A DNA stretch of 64,000 nt from Cyanoderma ruficeps (lineage: Eukaryota; Chordata; Aves; Passeriformes; Timaliidae): NCBI GenBank assembly GCA_008694505.1, contig VZDJ01000063.1, positions 6,313,117 to 6,377,116 of the forward strand, read 5' to 3'. Both the position numbers and the translations under genes were made by a program. How positions within the stretch are numbered: position 1 is the stretch's first letter; each line of letters opens with the position of its first letter. Below the pieces are notes generated by a model, which saw only the letters and a program-made list of their open reading frames with translations, had not been told where the DNA came from and searched no databases. Positions 22,172-36,694 of this stretch are shown here, one piece after another.

Positions 22172-23712
22172 TACAGTCCAGAACATATCTGGGAAATGAC
22201 AACAAAATGTACTTTTTCAAATGATGAAGTAGGGTCTGTAAATAAGAACAAATAACACTGGTCCAAACTTGCACAGCTTTATCTTTGCAGGGCGGGCAGG
22301 GTCTCCAAAAGCCTTGTCCATCAAAAATGAACATCCCTGTCAGCCTGCAGTGACTGACACCAAGAGCTGACACATTCCACCCCAGCTGTCTGAGCAGGTC
22401 CTTGCAAGGCAGAAGGCAGTGATGGGGAGATGAGTGTCACCACAATCACATCTGGGAACTCCTTCCCCACAACAAACACTATTTATCATCTGGCTCAACA
22501 CCAGCTTCTCTTGCTGACAAGAGAAACAGCAAGTGAAGGACAATAACCTCCCCTAACCTGGCAGGAGGAAGTGATAAAAGCTATGGGGAAACTTATTCCA
22601 TTTCCTCCCATGACCCCTCAAGTGGGAAAGATCAACTACCACTCATGTGGACAAACCAGGCTGTGTGAAACCCAGCAGCACTGGCACTGAGGCCGTGCCT
22701 ACATCCCCTGACAGGAAGCACAGGCCAGGCTGTGACCAAACTGACTACTGGAGGCACTTGGAGAGAACACAGCCACAGCAAGAGCCCTTCCCAGTAAAGC
22801 CCTTTAACTTCCCACTCCGCTGGACCTGAGCTGGGGGAAGGTGCAAGCAGGACTTTGTGTGTCCATGCATGAGAAATACTTCAAACCCTCACATCTCCAA
22901 TCTGCCCCCACCCTGCTCTTTTAACCAATGAAACAAGAAGTCCTTGTCCCACAGCTGGGACAAATCTGACATATGTTTTATAACCCACTTGCATTTCTGT
23001 ACAACTTGAGCAAGTGCTAAACATGGAACAGACTCGATGGAAGCACTTCCCTCAGCTGAAGGGGAAAAGGGGGGCTGGAAAACGAGCAGCAGAGGTACAT
23101 GGTCAAACTGATTTCCTAAAACAAAAGCTTTTCTAGGAGTAGAACCCAGAACTTCCCCTCTTAGCTGAAAGTTAAATAAAAACTTCAGCCAGACTAAAAG
23201 TATCTAACGTTAACAGAAAACTTCCACAACTCTGGAGGGGATTGTATCTCCCCATCTCTTCACGGGCACAAACACATCCACACGTGTGGTCCTGTCTCCT
23301 GATGCTCACAAATCCCCATCCTCACAGCTCCAGCACATTTGCCATGTCACACCTCACCAGCAACAAGGACAAGTTGTGCCCTGCACAACTTCTCCAACTG
23401 CTCTTCCTTTGAATAAAGGGATGTCCAGGGAACCTGCAGGCTTCGGGCAATATTCAACTCACACAAGCATACAAAATCCAAAACATAGCTGACAAGTAAT
23501 TCAGGTGTAGTGGGTCTAAAAATGAAGTATTTTCTACATGTTGAAAAAAAATACCACACACTGCAGGTGTTTACCTGCTCTGCACAGTAAATATTGCCCA
23601 GATTGAAGGGAAATATTTATACAAGGTGCAGAACAAGCGTAAGTCAGTTAAGGCAAGGCACCACAACCTCCTTCACACACACACAATATTTTAATACGAG
23701 ATTTTACATTGA

Positions 23713-23806
23713 TCAGAAAATCCTAGAGTTGTTTGGGTTGGACGGGACCTTAAAGCTCTCCTCATTCCACCTTCCACTAGTCCAGGTTGCCCCATCCAAC
23801 CTGTAA
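23713..23806 (-). mobile_element. Short CR1 3' end
   Basis: AGAGTTGTTTGGGTTGGACG, GGACCTTAAAGCTCTCCTC and CCACTAGTCCAGGTTGCCCC, antisense, about 90 bases with an internal deletion of the GGCAGGGACACC part. Confidence 0.75.
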
Positions 23807-26169
23807 TCAATCCTACAGCTACAGGACAGACAAATTAGGGTGGGAAGGAACTGAGTGTGTTTGTAATGAAAACATCCAACGACATTTACAGGAGTTAAAT
23901 GATTTAAAGGAACTACCCTGGACTCACGAAGGAAGTTCTACAGAGCACAACCCGGTGATCGGTTACACTCACAGCCACTGCCACGTGTTCAGCAGGGCTG
24001 GGGATGGGGGAGAAGATGAAGAGAAAGCACAGAGAAAAAGCCTGTTTCTGCCACATTCTGGGAAACTCCAGAATTCTGACAGAGGGAACAGGATTAATGT
24101 CTTTATCATCAATCTGAACAGTCTTCCTACCAAAACAGAGATGCTCAAACCTTAGTAGAGGTCCAAACAGGCACCAATACAAGCCCTAGAAAGAGTGGTT
24201 GGGTTTAGTTTTATCTCAACCCAATTAAGGAGGAAAATCTCTAAGAAGATACTGCAACTTAGATATTTCATCTGAGGCTCCATAAGACTCAGAAAATCCA
24301 TAATGATTGATGTATAAGGCTCCAGCCTCCCTAATTCTGGCAAAAGACGCTTTCCAGCCAACACAGAGCTGCTCTAACTCAGCCTTTGAGAATAAAACAA
24401 TTGACACCATGGTCACTGATTTTCAGTTCTGAAAAGAAATGAGTTGGGGAAAGAGACTGAAATGATCATATTGAAATCTAAGGTTTGAAGTAACTATGTG
24501 AGAAACTCAAGTTTCTTCACTTTGGTTGAGAAATCCTTGAAGATACTTGTACACTTAACAGATTGCACAGAAAAATCCCTAAGGAAGAGTGAGACTTACT
24601 TTGAAATTTTTAATCCCCACAATTTTTTACCTCATTCTATAACTCTGTGATATTATTTCTTAATGACAATACAGTGGAAAAACTGGACTCTGTTGTCTGT
24701 GACTGGTCCTGAAGATCTGGGAGGCCCTTCCAACTCCAGTGACTGTCACTCCAGGGACATCAAACTCATGCCACTGCACGGAAAACTATCCCACGCTCTG
24801 AAACATTAATTGTAACCTTCTAACTACCAAAAAGTGAATGCAGTGGGGATTTTAGAGCTCTTCTGGTCAGTCACAAGATGCCAAAGTTGGATTTCTGCTA
24901 AAGTTTGCCTAGAAGTGAAGCTCTTAGTTCACTAAATAAGCCCTAGTCAAGCCCGTCAGTGGGGTACAACACACAATCCTCTGGGGTAAGGAGAGAAAGG
25001 CCAGGAGAATCAGACTCTCCTGAAGCCAGGAACACTGTGCCATCCAACCCCCCACACTCCCTGACACTCCACACCGTGAGCACTTCAGCAGCACTGGCTT
25101 TTTTCTAGGGGTTACATGTAAATGTACAGCAAGCTCACAGACAAGCTGGCTGGAAAACATGAAGCTGCATTTTCCAGAACACAAGCACACACAGGAATTA
25201 CCCTGTTACTTGCATGTCACAGGCTATTTATGCCTTGTGCAAGAGCACTACATCCTATATGGATCCAAAATCCCAGGGAGGGAAGAAAAATGCTTTCACA
25301 GATAAAAAAACGCAGCTTCTGTACGTGAAGAGCAGCAAAAAAAGCACAACAAAATGCCTGAAGTTCATGGTATCAAAGAAATTATCTTGGAAACCCTTAA
25401 TAAATAGGATGCACTTTAATTTCGTGAAGTAGTTCAAAAACAGTGTCTTGGTTTTTTGATCCATGTGTCAAAATCTTAATTGGTTGTGTCCAGAGGATGG
25501 GCTTGAAGAGTTACAAGGTTAACTGCATAAAGGGTCACAGACAGATCTGTAACTCTATTTTCATTTTAAATTTAGAGAATTCTGTCACAATGCCAGAGGC
25601 AGGAGAAAAAATAGCAGAGATATGAAAAGAATATTTTAACCTTTAAATTTCCCAGATGACAGTTCAGGGAAGGTGGGTTGTAAACAACTCGGGTTACACT
25701 GGAAACAGGTTCATGTCCTGGGAACTCCCCAAAAGCTTCTCAGGGGATTGGAATTGGGCTTCTGGGTTTTAAACATTGAATTCATTCTCCAAAGGGGTTG
25801 GTGTCCCAGTGCAATGCACTCCTTGGAAGCTCCTGCTCTCCACAGAGAGGCATCACCCTGCAGCACTGCCCTGGTCCAAGCTTCTGCACATTTCAAGGGA
25901 AAAGCATCTGTGGGACTCAATTCCTGCCAGTGTTTAAACACACAAGCATGAGGACAAGAGTAAGGGCACAACCCAAGCTGGGACAGCACCCTGGAGTCAC
26001 CTGGGCTGGCATTGCTGTCACACTGAGTGTGAGTCGTTAACCCAACCATGCTCATTAACCCAAATTAAATGGCCGAGCCCTTAAATCACCAGGCAAGGGA
26101 ATTAGTGGTCACAATGACAAATCTGGGACGTCACAGAGGACAGCTCTGCTTCATACACCAGGACAGACA

Positions 26170-26233
26170 CAGCAGATGGATCTGATAATCCTTGGGGGTC
26201 CCTTTCAACTCAGAATATTCTGTGGTTCTATGG
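26170..26233 (+). mobile_element. Short CR1 3' end
   Basis: AGCAGATGGATCTGATAATC, CTTGGGGGTCCCTTTCAACT and CAGAATATTCTGTGGTTCTA: a sense tail only, of the subfamily ending in ATATTCTGTG. Confidence 0.65.
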
Positions 26234-29200
26234 AAAAACAGAATCTTTCCAGAACAAGTTCCAGCTGTTCCATACTGTGGACAAATGAGACACTGAAACC
26301 TTTATTTTGATTTCTAATATTGGTATTTCAATTCAGATTTGTACTAATAGCAGTTTCCAAGAGAAAATAATGAAATAATGACTTACCAACAGTTCTGTGT
26401 AAAACAAACATTACTCTACAGCAAACACTGATACAGTAACTTGTCTAAATGGGCACACTAAGGATGCAAAATGCTCCAGCCCTTCCCACAGCTCAAACCA
26501 CCTTCAGCCATGGGGCCAAGCACATCTAAATGTGAACAAACTGCTGTGGAGCACTGGAGCACACACACAGAGCCTACAAAAGCCACAGCACAGGGCCTGT
26601 GTGGAAGGTGCTGTCATCCAGATTCATTATTAATTCTGAAGGCAATTCAACTCAGTGCCACTGTTGCAGACACAGTTTGGTTTACAGGGGCTGTTTCATC
26701 CTGACTCTGATCATCACAACTTGCAAGACACAGACACTCATAATCCTTACAGAAAACACACCATCCACAGCTTGTTTTTATAATAGGAAAATAAACCATT
26801 CATCCATATGGTGCACCACAAAGAACTAGAAGAGCACGGGGGTATTTTGTTGCTAAAATCCAAGTCTTTCCCCTGGGTTATCTTAAAATCATAAATGGTA
26901 AATTTGGAACATTATTTTTCCGACTCTCTGAGTGAACTGATCAATGGCCAAAGTTCTGCATCTTTGTGACACTGGATAGGCCTGAGATGCTCAGGTCAGC
27001 GGGGAGAGGACAGTGGGGCTCCAGGCCAAACCCCCCTGTGCCCCCACTCAGCATCAACCCCAGCAGCTCTGCAGAGTCCTCTGCTGCCTCTGAACTCCAC
27101 TTAGTGGAACACAGCTGGAAATTGAGGGATACAGGGAAGCTTTAAAGAGTTCAGAGGGAGGAGGGACCAGGGGGAATAAAGCCCAACACAGCTGTCCAGG
27201 GTGTATTCAAAGTGCCCATCAGAGTTCAGTGCTCCTGCTAAAACCCATCAATAATTCAAAGTGCACCAGCCTAAGAACTCACTCCTCCACAAAGAGCTTC
27301 CAAACCCAACCCAGCTTTTATTTAATCTGAAAGCAAATGGCAAAGCACAACACTGAATCAAACCTTGGAGCCAGGGGACTCTGAACCACTCTGATGTTTC
27401 TCAAGTCTCACACCTTTTATTAAGCCTCAACAACCCCGAGCTCCCCTCGCCCCAGCAAGGCAGCACCCCTGTCCTGATATGACATTCCCCTCCTTTATGC
27501 AAATCCTTTCTGCCCCAAGGCTCCAGCTCCCAGTAGGTTCCCTGCCCATTCCAGCACTGCTACACCTACAATTATCGCAGGACACAGCAGATAAAGAATT
27601 ATTAAATAATTTAGCAACATTGCAAAGTGAATTCCTGGGCTCAAGCTGTAAAAATAACAGAGGATGCTTTGACTTTTGAACTACTTCAAGTTAGTAAATG
27701 GGAATCTGGTCCAAGTTCAGTTCTTTTAAAGGCTGAAAGTTTTTTGAAATGTCATATTTGCAATAAATAAGGTTCACACTTAAAACACCACACAGAGGAA
27801 TTACACAGCTCCACTGCAAGGTAAATCAGAAAAATTTCAGTTGGGATCTAAACATAAACTGGTAGGACTAGGCAATGCCACTTCCCCAAGAAGTGCATTT
27901 TTCTAGCCAGTTTAGTTTATAACCATATTTATATGTCTCATCAGTTTTCCAATAGAACAGAATGGATTTTAAGGCCTGTTCAAGAACTCTGAACATACAT
28001 AACATATATGGCACTATGTATTTTTATTTCCAACTCATATAATACCAGATTTGTGGACGTCTATTAAGGAACCATCTTCCCTTTAAATTATGACTTATAT
28101 AATTCAGAATGTGATGTTGCCAAAAGCTCTCCCTGCAGTCAGAGTGGTCAATTCTGACTGCAACTCCCAAACCATGCCCTGAGCCTCCAAAAAACTGATG
28201 GGGCTTGAAACATCTCTGTGCAGATCTAAATAAGCTTCTTATAAAAGCTCCTTCTGGGAAATGAACTATTTGAAAGGAAGAAATCCAGGATGCTGGTAGG
28301 GAATGTCTTGCACCCTAAAATATATATCCCAGAGTAAGTTTTTATTAATATTTCTTTTACTCATCTGGTTGGGTGGAAACAAGAATTAGTGAGCAAAATC
28401 AAAGTTTGTTCACTTAGTTTTAAGAGATAAAAGAAGTTAAGCTTCAGGGGAGGGGGTCTGGAAGAGGCAGTGAGATAATCTCAGGCTTCTCCATATAAGT
28501 ATTTGATTTTCAAAGCCCACAGCCACACATCCACGTGTAATGGAAGCATTCCCTGTCCCTTTGATGCTTCTTTGCCAGGAAAACAGCAGCCTGAGTTTGC
28601 AGGTTCTGCTGAGAAAATGGTCAGAAATGACAGGCCAGAGGAAGTAATTGATACCTTTGGAATTCTGAGTCAAGATCAAAGAGCTCTGTGCTCTGGATGC
28701 TCAGGAGAGCTGAAGGTCAGTGCCTTGCCTGCAGGACAGGGAAGCAGGAGCTCACACCCCACAGCAAGGGATAAAACCACAAACCCATCAAAGCCCACTA
28801 ACTTCTCCAAATGCCTTCCAGACATCCAACAGTCCGTGTGGGGGTAGTGTGTGCCTGTTCCTCCTTTGAAGAAGAGAAATCTGCCCGATTCCAGCCCCTT
28901 GGGAATGTTTATGTTCACAGGAAATCTTCTGCCCAAATCTCCCTTTTGTAAGTAAAACAAACAAAAGTGTGGTCTCAGCTCAGCAGATCTAGAATTCCCC
29001 TCTGTGACCCCTGTGCAGCTGCACATCCAGAGCCCCACAGGACAGCAAACACTTCCACACGGAGCATCCAAACACCAGGAGCCCAAGTTCCTCCCCCTCC
29101 CCACAGGACAGGCCAGTGACAGGCTCACCCTGAGCACCCACACAGCCCTTCCCTGATCTGACACTGAGAGAACAACCTTGAGCTCATCATGCCACAGTGA

Positions 29201-29428
29201 CACACTGTAGTCCTGAGGGAAGCAGTGCTCATGTTCCAAGACTGGAAATTACCTGGAAACCAGATCATGGAACCACCATGAGGAATGGTCACAAGGTTCA
29301 GGACACAGAGCGCACCTCGAGGCACAGGTGGAGCACATTTGGTGTGCTCAAACCTTAAGCAGAAAGAGGTCAAAGCCAAGACAGTCAACAAGTGTTGCAG
29401 GGTCAGGTTATATTCCAGACACAATTAC

Positions 29429-29692
29429 AGAATCACAGAATGGCTTGGCTTGAATGGGACATCCAACCCAAAAGCTCATCCAGTCCCCCCACTGCCATGG
29501 ACAGACACCTTCCAGTGCCTCAGGCTGCTCCAAACCCCAGGATCCAACCTGGTTTCCAACACTTCCAAGGATGGGGCAGCCACAGCTTCTCTGGGCACCC
29601 TGTGCCAGGGCCTCCCCACCCACACACGGAGGAATTACTCCCACCATCCCATCCAGCCCTCCCTGTGTCAGTTATCCCAGCCGAGCTCCTTC
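29429..29692 (-). mobile_element. CR1 LINE 3' fragment
   Basis: It begins AGAATCACAGAATGGCTTGG. CACTGCCATGGACAGACACC, GGATGGGGCAGCCACAGC, CTCTGGGCACCCTGTGCCAG and CCCATCCAGCCCTCCCTG follow. Just past the end is a (GGCAG)n run, GGGCAGGGCAGGGCAGGGCA, near 29719. Confidence 0.83.
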
Positions 29693-32600
29693 AGCGAGGA
29701 ATGCAAGAACACATTCCCAGGGCAGGGCAGGGCAGGGCACACACTCCAGGGCAGGCTGAGCTAATGAATGAACATTTAACACCCCCAGCCTGGCTTTGCT
29801 GCCCCCGAGCTGCCAATTCTGTCATCAACCCACCAAACTCTGCCATCTGAGCGGGGTCTGAACAAACTGCCCTTTCTGTAGGCAGGTCCAGTTTAACCAC
29901 AGAAGTTTGGTTTCACAGTTTATACATCCTCTGGCTTCACAAACCTCCACGAGAGGGGAAACACAGATCCCTGCTCCTGTAAATCTCAGGGATCATAACT
30001 ACAAGGCAGTTGTTAAATCACTCCAGCCTGGCATGCTGGCAGATCCATGAGCCCAGTATTACGCCGCATTTTAACACCATTCCTGGTAACAGGATGGCTG
30101 GCTGCAGACAGACAGGATTTCCTCTCCCTTCAAGCACTACCGAAACAGGCATTATTCTTCTGGAGCCCACAGAATCTTTTCAAGTTTATAACATATTTCA
30201 ATTATATGTATAATACAGCTTTGAACTGCAGGAAAGAATTTTTTTTCCAACACAACTCTGTTACAGTTACTAATTAAACCAACTGTAACACTTTCCTGCA
30301 ACATGTTGGTAGAGATGATTTATGGGGCTGCAAACAGCAGGAGGTCAATGTCAAAATAACAGCTGGGCTTATTACAGCCACTTGAAGATTTACTCCTGCC
30401 ATCAAATAGCCACAATGAACAAAAACTCCTACAATTCTACGGACAAGTTTGCTGTGTTTCCAGTAGTAAATGCTGGAGAAGGGAAAATAAGCTGGATTCC
30501 TGCAGGAGGTCTCTGTTTTCTGTTCCAAATGGGTCTGTTCTCCTGTGGAGATATGGATTATTCCCCATAAATTCATAAAAACATCCAAAAGAAAAGGGAG
30601 AAAGTAAAAAAAGCTCCAAAAATACCTGTTGTGTTGAACCAACAGGTAAAAAACCTCATTTGCTTGTAATACTTCTTTGCAGGTTCTAGCCCACCCTTCC
30701 ATGGGTACACAGCTTCATTAGCATCTTTTTAAAATAAAGAACATAGATGGAATCAGACAGAGCTGATCAAGATAAATAAATCCAGGGAAATACAGAGTCC
30801 CTGTGAGAGGCATTCCATGAGCTGAGCAATGCCAGCCAAACTGCATTTTCCTTTATAAAAAAAGATGAAGTATTGATTTCAAAACAGTCAGTCAAAGGGA
30901 GCAAAGGGTATAAAACACCTTCAGAATGATTTAGCAGTAAATCCACATGGGAACACCAGCCTCGATCTCCTTCCTGCTCTGTGGACTGGAGTCACAGCTC
31001 CACACTTGAAATCATCCTTCCATGACAGAACCCATGCTGGATTTCCTCCCATTTCACCAGGGGAAAAAAAAACAGGGAACCTGGAATTTCACAGGTGTGA
31101 TCTTGTTCCGGGGAAGAATTTTTCTGAGGAACCTGCGGCACGCTGGAAGAAAGACCAGGAAACAGTAGAATCCAGAAACTGAGGTGAACTTACTCAAATA
31201 TTTTCCCAACTCCTTTGGCAGCAAAAACCTTGGCCCAGAGACTCCAAACTTTTAAAATTCGTTGATCTTGGCAGGAGGCTGTGCCAATTTTCAGGGAGTT
31301 GTGGCTGGAATTATTAAATTAATAGAGGCAGTTTCCACCTCCACTGAACAGTTGTTTTTATATGCCCAAGTCCTTAAAACAGCCCTTGCAACATCCCCAC
31401 CACCACTATGGAAGGCAACAGGAAAGAAATCACATGGAGAAGACAGGGAATGGGAGGGGAAGCCCTCAGTTTAAAGAAGGGGAACATACCAGAATCCAGC
31501 CAGGTAATTCTGGGAGGAGATTAACAGCATCCAAAATGAAGGACTGAAAAGGGGCCCCTCTTCGCACATAATCTGTACCTCACTCGAATATTCATAAAGA
31601 CAAAGCAGAACACAGCAAAATTGTCTTTCAAAACCCCCAACACACACCAAAATTCAGGCCAATTTTTACGCTTCTTACTGAGAACTTGCATCTTTTAGAG
31701 GGACTGGGACGGGCAACTGCTATTTTATGTTTTGCCTTCAAAAATCAATACTTTTTCCTTCTTAAACAGTTCCCAAAATAAGTGGGATAAATGACATTGC
31801 AGCCTGCAGCTACTCATGCTGCTCCTGACTGCCATGCACTGAAAGCATCTCACCCACGGAAGAGCTGGGGACAAACAAACCCTCGTGCACTGCAGGCACT
31901 GAGCAGGATTGGGATCAAACCCCTGATGGAGGGATCCCAGCAAGGCTGTCCCTGTCAGGCAGACACAGGGCAGGGAGCATCCCCATCCCTGCTGTTCCCA
32001 GCTCATCCACAAGACTCTTTCAGCTGTGGCACCCGAAACTCTCCCAGTTAACCCCAGCCAAGGGCATCTGGCCAGGCTTTACTGGGTTTGTTTCCTTCGC
32101 ATCTTAGGAAAAAAATTACAGAGACTCCTTCACAAGCACATTCCCCCTGTGCTCCCCCTTCCCTGGAATACCGTTAAATAAAAGAAAAAAAGGCAAACCA
32201 AAAGAAGATGACCTCTAAAAGGATCTTCTCAGCAGGCTTTGCTGACAACAGGCACAGAAGGACTGAGTTGCTCTTTGCAATGTTTCTAACTCCTAAGGCA
32301 CGACAGGAACATCCAATTCCAGGGGCAAAGCCCAGCTGCTGCTGCAGGCAGCCCATCAGCTTGGCTGGAGCGCTGCAGAGGCATTCCCACAGCACACAAT
32401 TCCTGACAGGAATTCCTGGCAGCTGATGCCTGCGCAGGCGGAAGTGATTCTGCCTCAAATACTTCCTTCACCACTGATAACACAATTCCTGCCACGGCCC
32501 TGCCAAGGCTGCACTGATAACGAGAGGATCTGTAACCCAGTCCTGCTCCCACAGGAATTTATTTTTAGACATCAGATACAGCAAGGCAAACACAGAGACT

Positions 32601-32912
32601 GTTCTGTTTGAAGGGATAATTCTGTGTCAAATGCAAGATGTTGAAGTGATATGAATGTGCATTACAGAACTTGCCTTGAGCAAATGGCTTTTGAGGGAGC
32701 AAAGAATATTATCTGGAAAGCGTGGAGCTGATCAGCTCTCCATATTCCATTACCAAAACCCACTGAGCTGAAGATAAGATCTTAATTCTTCCAAGTGAAG
32801 AACAGAGTATTTATTGCTAGCAGGAAGTAGATATTTAGGGAATTCCTAATCACTGTTTCTCCTGTTTATATTAATGGCATTTAGCACTCATTTAGCACCT
32901 GGCATTTTATAA

Positions 32913-33040
32913 AATCACAGAATATCCAGGGCTGGGAGAGACCACAGGGTCCAGTCCAACTCCCAGCCCTGCACAGACACTCCAGCAATCCCACCCTGTG
33001 CATCCCTGGGAGCAGTGTCCAAACGCTTCTGGAGACCTGG
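32913..33040 (-). mobile_element. CR1 LINE 3' end
   Basis: AATCACAGAATATCCAGGGC, TGGGAGAGACCACAGGGTCC, AGTCCAACTCCCAGCCCTGC and CTGGGAGCAGTGTCCAAACG, antisense. This tail variant is distinct from the common one in this window. Confidence 0.75.
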
Positions 33041-36000
33041 CAGACTTGTTTTAGCATATAGTTATTGAATTACATTAATATCTTCGTAAATTATAAAAGA
33101 AATGTAACCCTGTCTCAGTCTAGAGCCAGCTCTTAATGCACGCAAAAGGATATGGGACTCCACATCCACTTTTCTATCTCACGTTTTTAAACTTGGTGAA
33201 TTTGAAGTTGCCTCAATAGGTCCCACAGAGCTCTGATGAGTTCTTTTCAGTTATTTATTCATAAATCTGGTAGAAAACCAACAGATATAAAACAAAGCTT
33301 GCACCTGCTGGATGCCAAGTGTTGATGTTGAACAGTGTGCATTTTTATCATTTCACAGGTGTAATTACAGGCTCTTTGGCACAAATGCAATTTAACCACT
33401 TGGAAATGACCTTCTATTTGTACAGAGATTTTTATGCAGACCTACCACCAATGTATTCAATGGGTGAGAACCAGGTTAAAAAAGTTAAAGGGGAGATACC
33501 TTGTATTTTATGTAAACTGAGAAGAAGCTAAATTAGGAAAAAGGTAAATTGAGAAAAAACATTACATCTCCTTGGGAGACAGACCATGAAGAAGTTGAAC
33601 TTCAGTTCTGGACATTTATCCCACGTCAGACTAAAAACAAATCTATGAGGCAGAACCTGGTTTTTCATTAGAAACTGAAAATGAATGATGCAGCCCTTAA
33701 AATAAATGCAGTAATGAACATAAGGTATCTGAGGAAAATGCCAGTGAATTTTGGGCACTGATGCAATCTGTGAGGCTTAACCTGTCGGTACAGCTTTGAC
33801 ATCACTGCCTTTGCCTGGCAACCAGCAATTTCCTGGGATGCCACACATGCCTTGCAGGCCAGACACAGGTATGGGTAAGACACTGCTGCTGGAAGCAGTA
33901 TGGAAGGACATTTCTGAAGAGAAAAAGCCCCCCAAAATGCACCCAGCCTCACTAGCACAGTGCAAGGATAAGAAGAGAACAAATCCTTTTTCATACCTCC
34001 CAGCAATCTGATTTAAAATGATCTCATGAGGTGAAATGCCAGGCTATTAATACTTCTTGCACCATGAGACCATATTATAAGTGACATAAATGTTACAAAA
34101 CAACCTGAAATTTGGCCAGGCTGTTAATAGACAGCATTACACAATTCCTGACATGGACAGATAATACTGTATTTCTACTATGCAAATTTCTAACAGTGAA
34201 TAGATTTTGAAAGCAGTTTACACCCACCAGCCCTCAGATGCAACTCAGTAATTCTCTATTAGGTGCCAAGCTGTCAGTTCCCATCACTCCAGCCCACTGC
34301 TATTCTCTGCCCTACCTTGGGAGCACAAAGGAGCCTCCAACTTGATTAAAATGCATGAGGCCTGCCTATTTTTAAATCTCCCAACTAATGCTGCTGTTGT
34401 ATTAACAGCTTTCATTTATTTTACCATTAATACTGGTATTCTAAGGAAGCGCTGCAATGCTTTATCTTTTAGCATTTCAGCAGCAAAGCTCTTGTTCTCA
34501 AAGAGATTTTTCACCATATAAAACAGTCCTGACACTGTGGGGATTTACCAGAAACCTGCTCAGGAAAAGGAAGCAATTAGAGGCACAGAGGGCCAAAGTC
34601 ACCTTACTTAGGCACAAATTTTGCTTTAGGTACAAAAATAGCTAAACACATAGGGCTTTTCAGAGGCAGATGTGGTGGAAACAAAGAACTGACCCCTCAA
34701 CACACAGACAGTCTCAATTTTCTGACAGCTCTTCTCATGCTGCCACCAGACTCTGTTTTCTCCCTGGTTTCACAGCACAGACAGAAAACAGCTCAAGGCT
34801 GAGATAACCAATAACAGCTCAATAACCAATGCCATTTTTATTTCCTGTGCTACATCCTCCCACAATTTTTGTTTTTCAGACAGACTTCCTCTGGTTACAG
34901 CCTCTGGTCTGCTTGTGCAGGGGAAGCTGCAGGAGTAGCAGTGACATCACAAAAAGCAGTGCTAAACCACTCCTGCTTGTGGGAACCTCCCAGCAGAACA
35001 TGCTTCAGGAAAACCTGAAAAGGATGTATTATCTGGTTTTACCTCTGCCTCTCACAAAAAATAAAGATTGAACCCCGCAGGTCTGCCCTGCCATTCTGGA
35101 AACATCCCAGGAAATGCTTAAACCCACAAAAGAATTAATTATTGGTCATCAAAACAATGTGCCATGCACAGCTGGTGCTCCCTCTCCAGTTGCACATTGT
35201 GCTGAACATCTTTGGATGATGGGAGGGAGAACTCAGAGGACCACAGGATGTAAAAACCACACCTGTGTGGACACAGAGCTGCTCCACCATAAAACTTCTC
35301 TCCAGAATGACTGATAAATTAGCTGTGTCAAATCAGCAAACTACCAGGAGACAGAGAGCAGGGACATGGATCAGCCACGCTGCTCCTACACACAGAAAAT
35401 GAAAATAAACAGTTTTCAGCAGAGTGAGGACTGCTCCTGCTTGCCCCTTTCCCAGGGACCTCCATGGGAACTGAGCCCTTTGCACTCTGTTTGTGCCCAG
35501 GACTGTGTCTGTGGCTCTGCCAGTGTGTGCCCGTGTCTGCAGAGCCCACACAGCAGCACCAGCCCTCCCAGAGCCACCAAGTGTGAGCAACAGCAGATCC
35601 CAGCCCTCAACAGGACCCAAGCTCCTTTCCAGCTGGAATTTTACAGAGACAGAGAAAAAACCCAGCTGCATAATTCTGCTTGCAAAAGTGTCAAGTATGA
35701 CAGCATGAAAGGCTGTAAATAATTCACTCAGTATTACAGGAAATGTTTTACAAATGAAAAGGTTGTAACCTCCTCTTGGCTACAAGGCTGGCAGATGCTG
35801 GAGGCATTCCTGCTCCTCTAAGTGCAGAACAAAATGTGTCCTGTTTGTGAAAAACTCCTGGGTCTCAGCCCTCCCTGGAAAATGCTTCTGCCTGTATTCC
35901 TGAGGGAGGGATCACAGAGGAGCAAAGCCTGCACATTTCCAGAAATGCAGCTCAGGCTGATGAGCAGTTTCTGGTATTTTGATGACACAGCTGCTGCAAT

Positions 36001-36411
36001 GCACAATGCAGAGCTAAGGGAAGGGGCAAATTTGATTTATTTATATTTACATAAATAATTTCACACAATTGTTTAATCACACACACACACAAACCAAAAA
36101 TACACACGCGGTGATTACAGACGACTCAAGACTGAATGTCTGATACAGTCTTAAAACAGTGACATCAGCCAAATCCAGTTGAAATAAAACCATCTCTAAG
36201 CTCAAAGGAGAGCTCCACACGACTGAGTGCGAATTCTGCCCCAGCACACAGAAGCAATTACAGATAAAGTCTCTACAGCTTTAACTTCTTATCACTAAAC
36301 ATCTAGCAACAAACTAAATAAGTGTCAGTGGAGGTCCCTCTACACATCCCCACCAGGTCAGTTAGCAGGAAGCACAAGGTGTCTTGTGTATAAAAGAAAT
36401 CCAAGACTCAC

Positions 36412-36496
36412 CTGTATGTTGCCAAAGTCCACGTTTTCATAGTGGAAATGTGCACACTCAGCCATCTTCGGGAAGTGCCCCTTTGTAAAGGATAAC
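36412..36496 (-). CDS. ARHGAP32: ARHGAP32 internal coding exon (GHFPKMAECAHFHYENVDFG)
   Basis: The minus strand from 36496 to 36412 is 85 nt: one base completing a split Lys codon, then 28 codons. The peptide reads LSFTKGHFPK, then MAECAHFHYENVDFGNIQ. I recognise this as the ARHGAP32 segment just ahead of, and entering, the PX domain. The donor is strong (ACAG then GTGAGT at 36411). The acceptor CTCCAG ends at 36497, but its pyrimidine tract is broken by Gs and contains a near-perfect 9-11 bp direct repeat, so it looks weak. The split codon pairs exactly with the AA left at the end of the exon at 38046-38137. Skipping this 85-nt exon would shift the frame. A minisatellite sits about 200 bp upstream in the intron. 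Confidence 0.95.
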
Positions 36497-36694
36497 CTGG
36501 AGCACACCAAGAGCACACCATGAGATGGATGCAGACCACTCAAGGGAGATAAACAACATGTACTGATACAAAACAACAACTTTCTCATCCTAAAGCCAAG
36601 GGAACACAGGGATATGTTGATGTGATGCACCAAAACAGTGGGGAAGGGAACCGAGTGAGAAAGGGAAGCTGAAATACCAAGTGGCTTTTCCACT

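Larger units (their letters stand above)
329..36411 (-). other. ARHGAP32: ARHGAP32 36-kb intron between the two PX-region exons
   Basis: Bounded by the GTGAGT donor at 36411 and the CTGCAG acceptor at 329 on the minus strand, both phase 0. Its contents are listed separately: a CpG island at 14.55-15.27 kb, ERVL-type LTRs near 3.2 and 6.0 kb, an ERVK-type solo LTR at 21.6 kb nested in a local duplication, an AT-rich block at 7.0 kb, palindromes at 15.86 kb and over a dozen CR1 pieces. In the remaining single-copy stretches (for example 330-1690, 10.5-14.5 kb, 24-26 kb, 30-32.9 kb and 33.1-36.4 kb) I see only stop-rich, AT-biased DNA with no recognisable exon, tRNA or transposase. Short open frames occur in all six frames and look random. 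Confidence 0.85.

Noticed and set aside
24712..24748. Possible CR1 tail (GATCTGGGAGGCCCTTCCAACTCC split over about 35 bases)
   Set aside because: Too short, and the terminal octamers are missing; could be chance.
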